Assembly (NCBI RefSeq): GCF_027579695.1 | Contig: NC_083569.1 | Span: 71,992,149 to 72,056,148 of the forward strand | From: Neoarius graeffei | Taxonomy: Eukaryota > Chordata > Actinopteri > Siluriformes > Ariidae | DNA: 64,000 nucleotides | Reading direction: 5' to 3' | Shown: piece by piece, positions 61,701 to 64,000 of the stretch | How the letters are laid out: the number at the start of each line of letters is the position of its first letter | Position numbering within the stretch: the stretch's first letter is position 1 | The notes under the pieces: generated by a model | Told to the model about the DNA's origin: nothing | Databases searched by the model: none | The model's input: the letters and a program-made list of their open reading frames with translations, nothing else | Program-made: the position numbers and the translations under genes

Positions 61701-63872
61701 ACAAACAAAATTTCATGCAAAGCTAAGTTAACATGCTAAATATTCTTTACATTGTGTAACTATGACCCAGCTAATCAGACAAACGTTACCAAAGTATTTT
61801 GCTACATCAATAAACGAAGACTAGAAAGAATAAAAAAGAAAGATTTAATAAATAGCCTGATCTTACCTGTGATGAAGTGGGCGCTGCAAACCCGCGCATT
61901 TTTGATAGTGCTTTCATCCCAGTCTACACGTTTAATGGCTTGTAGTCATAGACGTCGGCGATTTTTTTTTTTTTTTGGAATGGGTGAGATCCTGCTGGAA
62001 TTCTGAACATTTTAACCCCATCACTGCTACGATTCTGACACCCGAAAACACAACAACTAGGCATTTCTGAGTCTTTTTTGGGTCCAGGCTGCGCGTGCAA
62101 TTTCCGCTTACGTATGAATGACGTTTATTGCGAAGGGGTCTATATGATGATTGAGAAAGAAGTGAAAGGGATCTGAAAATGTCAGTGAATGCTTTAGGCG
62201 AACATCAGGTCTTGTTCTGCCAATCTGTTTTAGAGAACACAGGAAAGATTTTACACTAGGGCACTCACTTCAAATGCTGGATTCTTCAAATGCTGTTGTT
62301 TGTGTCATATTAAAAAGAAGACCACGGGCTTTAGAAGAAAAGGTTTTGTAACAATATAGTGATATGCTTAAAATGTTAAGTATGCTTAATAGGTTTAGAT
62401 ATTTGCATGTTTAGATTATTTCAAGGTGGCACGGTGGTGCAAGTGGTTAGCACTGTCGCCTCACAGCAAGAAGATTCTGGATTCAAGCCCAGTGGCCGAT
62501 GAGGGCCTTTCTGTGCGGAGCTTGTATGTTGTCTGCGTGGGTTTCCTCCGGGTGCTCTGGTTTCTCCCACAGTCCAAAGACATACTGGCTACTCTAAATT
62601 GTCCGTAGGTGTGTGTGTGTGTGTGTGTGAATGATTGAGAGGAGAAAACCTCTATAATAATCCAGTAGAAGACAACATGAAACCACTAGCATAATGTTCC
62701 CTAGACACTTTGAAGGCTGAAGCCGTCAGAGCGGCCACGTCACCGTAGCGATATGCCAAAATGGATGGAGGTTATTTTAAAAACAGATCAGAAACAACCT
62801 TTAAAGCTAAATGGCCTTTTGATTTCATAAAATTGGTGAAATTTAGTTCTCTCTGAAATTTGGTCATTGTGATATATGTTTATTTCTGTAATATCTCACA
62901 AAGTATCAGGCCATTCTGTGGCTGGGAAGTTATTTAATTTGAGGGGATTCCCGAGCAACTAATGTGCATGAAATCGCTTGCTTCGCACAATCAAGCAGAC
63001 AGAGGAAGTCTGTGGGCACATGCGCAGGCTTACCTTCTTTTTCTTCTTCTTTTGGGTTTTACAGTAGCTGGCATCCAGTATTGCATTACTGCCATCTACA
63101 GGTTTACCTTTGACTGTGCACTGACAGTTACATCATTCTGTCGCTAAACGAACAGCTGATCACACCGAGGCGCTCGCTGACTGCCGATATTTATTAGTTT
63201 GGTCCTGCGTTTCCTTTCCTTTGCAGCATAACATCTTTTCTTCTTGCTTTCCGTTACTGTAGTCGGTCTTTGACATTTCATTCACACACTCACGTCCTCC
63301 ATTTTTCTTTCCTGTTTCAAATTTGTTTCCTACAATGCCTTTAAGCCCACCATGTGATGCATGACGTAGTATCTTGAGTTGGGTCATGGTGAAGCAGGAA
63401 AAACTAGCAGAGAATTTAGGGCCACATGGCCCTAAATTCATTAATTGTTCTATTCGAAAAAAATCGAATAAAATTGGAAATCTGTGATTTCAAATTCAGT
63501 AGCTTTCAGTCCACTAAAGAAAAATAATTGGGTGTCAGGGAAAATTCTTTTTATGACCTAAACTTGAATCTGAAAGGCAGTCTAGCTTTAAGGATGAGCT
63601 TTGATGCTGATTGTTGCAAGGGGGTTAAAAATACTGTACCTCATCTCGGTCTCTGTAAACCATCTTGAGATACATGTCAGTGTACAGTTTTAATGTTTAA
63701 GCGGAGGTGGAGTGGCAAGGCAAAGCTTGTAGGGAGGATTTTTGAGACTGGGCCATATGATTACTCAACACCGATGTGTCTTTGTAGTTGTTTCTACAGC
63801 TCCCTCCAGTGGCCCTCCTCAATACAGCACCCTGTTTGGCAACAGACTCTCTTCTAGTTCCACACCTGCAAG
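41421..63872 (+). CDS. agfg2: AGFG2-like ArfGAP with FG/NPF-type tail, 8 exons, 3' part outside window
   Basis: ArfGAP-with-FG-repeats family (Hrb/AGFG), whose known members take part in endosomal SNARE and clathrin-coat trafficking. Eight exons, 1007 nt, about 335 residues; family members are about 480-560. Cys 29, 32, 49 and 52 form the zinc finger (CFEC...CTSC), followed by [20 protein letters not shown], the conserved AGFG segment with its Arg. Exon 1 [10 protein letters not shown] and VTYTDITVG favour AGFG2 over AGFG1. Exon 7 carries [14 protein letters not shown], matching the AGFG DKYAALA.LD motif. The usual YVPP after the KKW is absent (HFSKSKGRR instead). C-terminal FG and NPF repeats are probably past 64000. 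Intron 5 appears to use a GC donor. Confidence 0.88.
41989..42082 (+). CDS. agfg2: AGFG2-like exon 2
   Basis: 94 nt, acceptor TTTCAG, donor GTAAGT. Begins [20 protein letters not shown] and ends [11 protein letters not shown], almost invariant in AGFG proteins. Confidence 0.95.
42374..42636 (-). repeat. SINE tail type B, reverse
   Basis: Complement of the tail (CATTTAACCCATCTGAAGCA) and of the head (CTAACCACTACACCACCGTG). Confidence 0.8.
42637..43287 (-). repeat. Second reverse SINE tail type B, split by a dispersed repeat
   Basis: Same family as 42374. Interrupted at 42781-43079 with GCAGTCA on both sides of the insert. Confidence 0.78.
42781..43079 (+). repeat. Dispersed repeat (AAGTTTATTTGTATAGCGC type)
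   Basis: Begins TCAAGTTTATTTGTATAGCG, contains AAGAAACCTCGAGAGGAACC; a motif I recognise as recurrent in teleost genomes. Class unknown. Confidence 0.65.
43430..43965 (+). mobile_element. RTE-type LINE 3' end fragment
   Basis: [56 protein letters not shown]: the RTE C-terminal region, frameshifted, ending CGACCCCTAATCAGGAGCAG. Confidence 0.82.
44605..44832 (+). repeat. Inverted repeat, about 102-bp arms
   Basis: CTTGAAGATTCTTGAAGACG at 44613 pairs with the complement ending near 44830; loop about 15 nt around 44720. Hairpin-type dispersed repeat in AGFG2 intron 2. Confidence 0.82.
44935..47345 (+). mobile_element. RTE-type LINE, disrupted
   Basis: Pieces in order: [20 protein letters not shown] (44948), SINE at 45050, [20 protein letters not shown], then 46070-46546 [40 protein letters not shown] and DLEKVYDRV (altered AYDRV), then 46663-47340 [39 protein letters not shown]. 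Several stops and frameshifts; the 5' endonuclease part is missing. Confidence 0.88.
45050..45440 (+). repeat. SINE tail type A in the RTE ORF
   Basis: 12-bp duplication GGACAACTATGG (45038) / GGACAATTATGG (45441). Tail ends in (GGAT)n. Confidence 0.92.
47346..48210. other. AGFG2 intron 2, no recognisable feature
   Basis: AT-rich, non-coding; no element ends seen. Confidence 0.55.
48215..49817 (-). mobile_element. Third Tc1 family, full-length 1603 bp
   Basis: TIRs CAGTGGGGCAAAAAAGTATT and complement; inner arms match for over 100 bp (AATTTTCATCATAGGT). TA at the left; the right flank reads TG, probably mutated. Confidence 0.88.
48430..49451 (-). pseudogene. Tc1 transposase, nearly intact
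   Basis: Starts [20 protein letters not shown], helix-turn-helix [16 protein letters not shown], then a TAG at about 49062-49067, WSDETKIEL, a one-base frameshift near 48977, [34 protein letters not shown] and [15 protein letters not shown]. Two lesions only, so a young but inactive copy. Confidence 0.88.
49818..50700. other. AGFG2 intron 2 end, no recognisable feature
   Basis: Short (GT)n and (AT)n around 49818-49850, otherwise unremarkable intron. Confidence 0.55.
50709..50824 (+). CDS. agfg2: AGFG2-like exon 3
   Basis: 116 nt, acceptor AATGCAG, donor [23 protein letters not shown] then [14 protein letters not shown] plus TG. Corresponds to the VCRKIWLGLFD...EFLQEKYEKKRW segment. Less conserved than exon 2. 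Confidence 0.9.
50933..51062 (+). CDS. agfg2: AGFG2-like exon 4
   Basis: 130 nt, acceptor TTTTTAG, donor GTGAGA. Completes Trp, then [18 protein letters not shown] and a Pro/Gln-rich stretch ending ARPSRAL. Linker sequence; supported by phase and position rather than conservation. Confidence 0.78.
51582..51658 (+). repeat. (TA)n microsatellite, left half
   Basis: Long TA run after (TG)n, directly abutting the Tc1 at 51659. Confidence 0.9.
51659..53296 (-). mobile_element. Fourth Tc1 family with 413-bp inverted arms
   Basis: Arms 51659-52072 and 52884-53296 are inverted copies and both include the transposase 3' end, so the right end is not the original 5' end. Ends CAGTGCTCAGCGTAAATGAG and CTCATTTATGCTGAGCACTG. 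AGFG2 intron 4. Confidence 0.88.
51893..52915 (-). pseudogene. Tc1 transposase, one break
   Basis: Upper part 52915-52307: [30 protein letters not shown] (GRPR-type linker), [35 protein letters not shown]. Lower part 52210-51893: [36 protein letters not shown] short insertion and frameshift around 52210-52310 separates them; the usual SDE.K Glu reads Gly in SDGAK. Start region comes from the inverted arm. Confidence 0.85.
53297..53388 (+). repeat. (TA)n microsatellite, right half
   Basis: TA run continuing on the other side of the Tc1, then (TG)n, mirroring the left half. Confidence 0.9.
53500..54027 (+). mobile_element. Tc1-type MITE, 528 bp
   Basis: CACTACCGTTCAAAAGTTTG ... CAAACTTTTGAAAGGTAGTG, TA on both sides. 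No ORF. Confidence 0.88.
54672..55197 (-). mobile_element. Tc1 3'-end fragment
   Basis: TIR CAGTGGTGCTTGAAAG after TA, transposase C-terminus ([20 protein letters not shown]) on the minus strand, then stops abruptly near 55197. Same family as 35243. Confidence 0.85.
55713..55735 (+). repeat. (TA)n microsatellite
   Basis: Short TA run inside TTAA copy 3. Confidence 0.8.
56450..57260 (-). mobile_element. Tc1/mariner-type element with nested MITE
   Basis: CACTATATGACCAAAAGTAT ... ATTTGGCTATAGAGTG, TA on both sides. Minus ORF 56744-56517 reads [20 protein letters not shown], a C-terminal transposase remnant. A palindromic insert with ends GCATCCGAATACTCAGTA and TACTGGGTATTCGGACACC fills about 56752-56995. 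Confidence 0.7.
57262..57885. other. AGFG2 intron 4, no recognisable feature
   Basis: AT-rich intron, no signal recognised. Confidence 0.5.
57890..58222 (-). repeat. SINE tail type B, reverse
   Basis: CATTTAACCCATCTGAAGCA and GCCTTGCTCAAGGGCACTTC; the head is replaced by other sequence (TCCCGGGAATCGAAC, box-B-like). Confidence 0.75.
58586..58706 (+). CDS. agfg2: AGFG2-like exon 5 (apparent GC donor)
   Basis: 121 nt, acceptor [27 protein letters not shown] then TEVF...RDHAIK plus G. The only end that fits the phase of exon 6 while keeping the whole reading is AAAG followed by GCATTG, a GC donor. A GT alternative (GTTC/GTACAG at about 58644) would shorten the exon. Confidence 0.65.
59040..59144 (+). 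CDS. agfg2: AGFG2-like exon 6
   Basis: 105 nt, acceptor TTTCTCTCAG, donor [23 protein letters not shown] then [15 protein letters not shown]. The phase is fixed by exon 7: the alternative phases hit stops. Low-complexity Ser/Pro tail. Confidence 0.72.
59145..60655. other. AGFG2 intron 6, no recognisable feature
   Basis: Non-coding intron; short ORFs without family signature. Confidence 0.55.
60660..60848 (+). CDS. agfg2: AGFG2-like exon 7
   Basis: 189 nt, acceptor TTGTAG, donor [33 protein letters not shown], then [18 protein letters not shown]. The [10 protein letters not shown] motif is the AGFG repeat equivalent of DKYAALANLD, which supports the family call. Confidence 0.88.
60966..62141 (+). 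mobile_element. TIR element with AT target duplication (ISL2EU-like?)
   Basis: AGACCCCTTCGCA and TGCGAAGGGGTCT ends, AT at 60964-60965 and 62142-62143. Inner ends also pair (GCGCGCAGCCTGGACCC with GGGTCCAGGCTGCGCGTGC). ISL2EU elements are known for 2-bp duplications and a YqaJ nuclease partner; assignment is inference. AGFG2 intron 7. Confidence 0.65.
61036..61332 (+). CDS. About 98-codon ORF of the TIR element, N-terminal part of a transposon protein
   Basis: Begins [20 protein letters not shown], continues [18 protein letters not shown] and [20 protein letters not shown], ends [20 protein letters not shown] then TAA. An upstream in-frame Met at 61000 would add 12 residues within the TIR. 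I recall similar N-termini on longer fish proteins with SWIM or YqaJ domains, so this is probably an N-terminal piece cut off by an internal deletion; function unknown. Whether it is expressed cannot be seen. Confidence 0.5.
   Translation: MALPTDRHYELSDYAKQLSLQDRECYINKLTLTSGHRLPDPHLIKEWTDDVSKFPGIQWPDIYSYLIDKTSVYTHEKLRAYKSLDAYDYVMCGHVQLD
62425..62630 (+). repeat. SINE, 3'-truncated, ending in (GT)n
   Basis: Head GGTGGCACGGTGGTGCAAGT, B-box-like GATTCAAGCCC, body to CTCTAAATTGTCCGTAGG, then (GT)n. Confidence 0.82.
62801..63591 (+). mobile_element. TTAA-bounded family, copy 4, uninterrupted
   Basis: TTAAAGCTAAATGGCC ... GGCAGTCTAGCTTTAA, 791 bp including both TTAA. Contains the palindrome GAATTTAGGGCCACATGGCC at 63411. 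No transposase. Best copy for defining the family. Confidence 0.82.
63788..63872 (+). CDS. agfg2: AGFG2-like exon 8
   Basis: 85 nt, donor GTACAT. Two acceptors 12 nt apart (TAG at 63787, CAG at 63799) both keep the frame. Encodes (VVST)[17 protein letters not shown] and a Ser-rich end. Last exon seen. Confidence 0.72.
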
Positions 63873-64000
63873 GTACATACTTATTGGACTGAATTACTTA
63901 TTAATCAATTTTTAAAGTGTTAAACAAAACATCCCCTTTTTGTTCTGTGGTTGTGCAATGGATTTTGGTTTTTGCATTTGAATCTGATGACAAGTTTTTC

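Noticed and set aside
61333..61960. Further exons of the ORF at 61036
   Set aside because: A splice-like site and short ORF (61752-62006) exist but show no related protein signature.

Overview
The window is nuclear DNA of a ray-finned (teleost) fish. It carries two large, intron-rich vertebrate genes buried in dense, nested transposons and SINEs. Tc1/mariner, hAT, PIF/Harbinger, L2/CR1-type and RTE-type elements and several tRNA-headed SINE families fit a teleost. A siluriform or other otophysan source is only my guess from the SINE type. There is no bacterial, phage or CRISPR content.

Gene 1 (minus strand, 27367 down to 677, leaving the window on the left) is ACAP1-like. Fourteen exons were placed by GT-AG sites and continuous reading phase. 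They encode a BAR domain, a PH domain and the C-x2-C-x16-C-x2-C zinc finger of an ArfGAP domain. The ankyrin repeats lie beyond position 1. Gene 2 (plus strand, 41421 to past 63872) is AGFG2-like. Eight exons encode an ArfGAP zinc finger followed by a Ser/Pro-rich tail, and the last exons are outside the window. The two genes are divergent, with about 14 kb between their start codons, and both encode Arf GTPase-activating proteins. Their being neighbours is the main gene-level observation.

Layout: 1-677 repeat; 677-27367 ACAP1-like, with an 11.7 kb intron 13 (871-12554) full of transposons; 27.7-28.1 kb CpG-rich putative promoter; 28.2-40.8 kb intergenic nested transposons, including a SINE expanded internally into a tandem array (39.0-40.6 kb); 41.2-41.4 kb CpG-rich AGFG2 leader; 41.4-64 kb AGFG2-like with large introns 2, 4 and 7 carrying RTE, Tc1 and a possible ISL2EU-like element.

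No new multi-gene system is evident. The most unusual items are structural: (i) three Tc1 copies whose 5' ends are replaced by an inverted copy of their own 3' end or share an inverted deletion derivative, giving long hairpins; (ii) a SINE-derived 170-188 bp tandem array; (iii) a four-copy TTAA-bounded family with a conserved internal palindrome; (iv) 329 bp and 718 bp near-perfect palindromes; (v) a MITE family with TCT target duplications; (vi) an intact about 100-codon ORF in a TIR element with AT target duplications; (vii) an apparent GC-AG intron in AGFG2. All calls come from reading the sequence; no database search was run.
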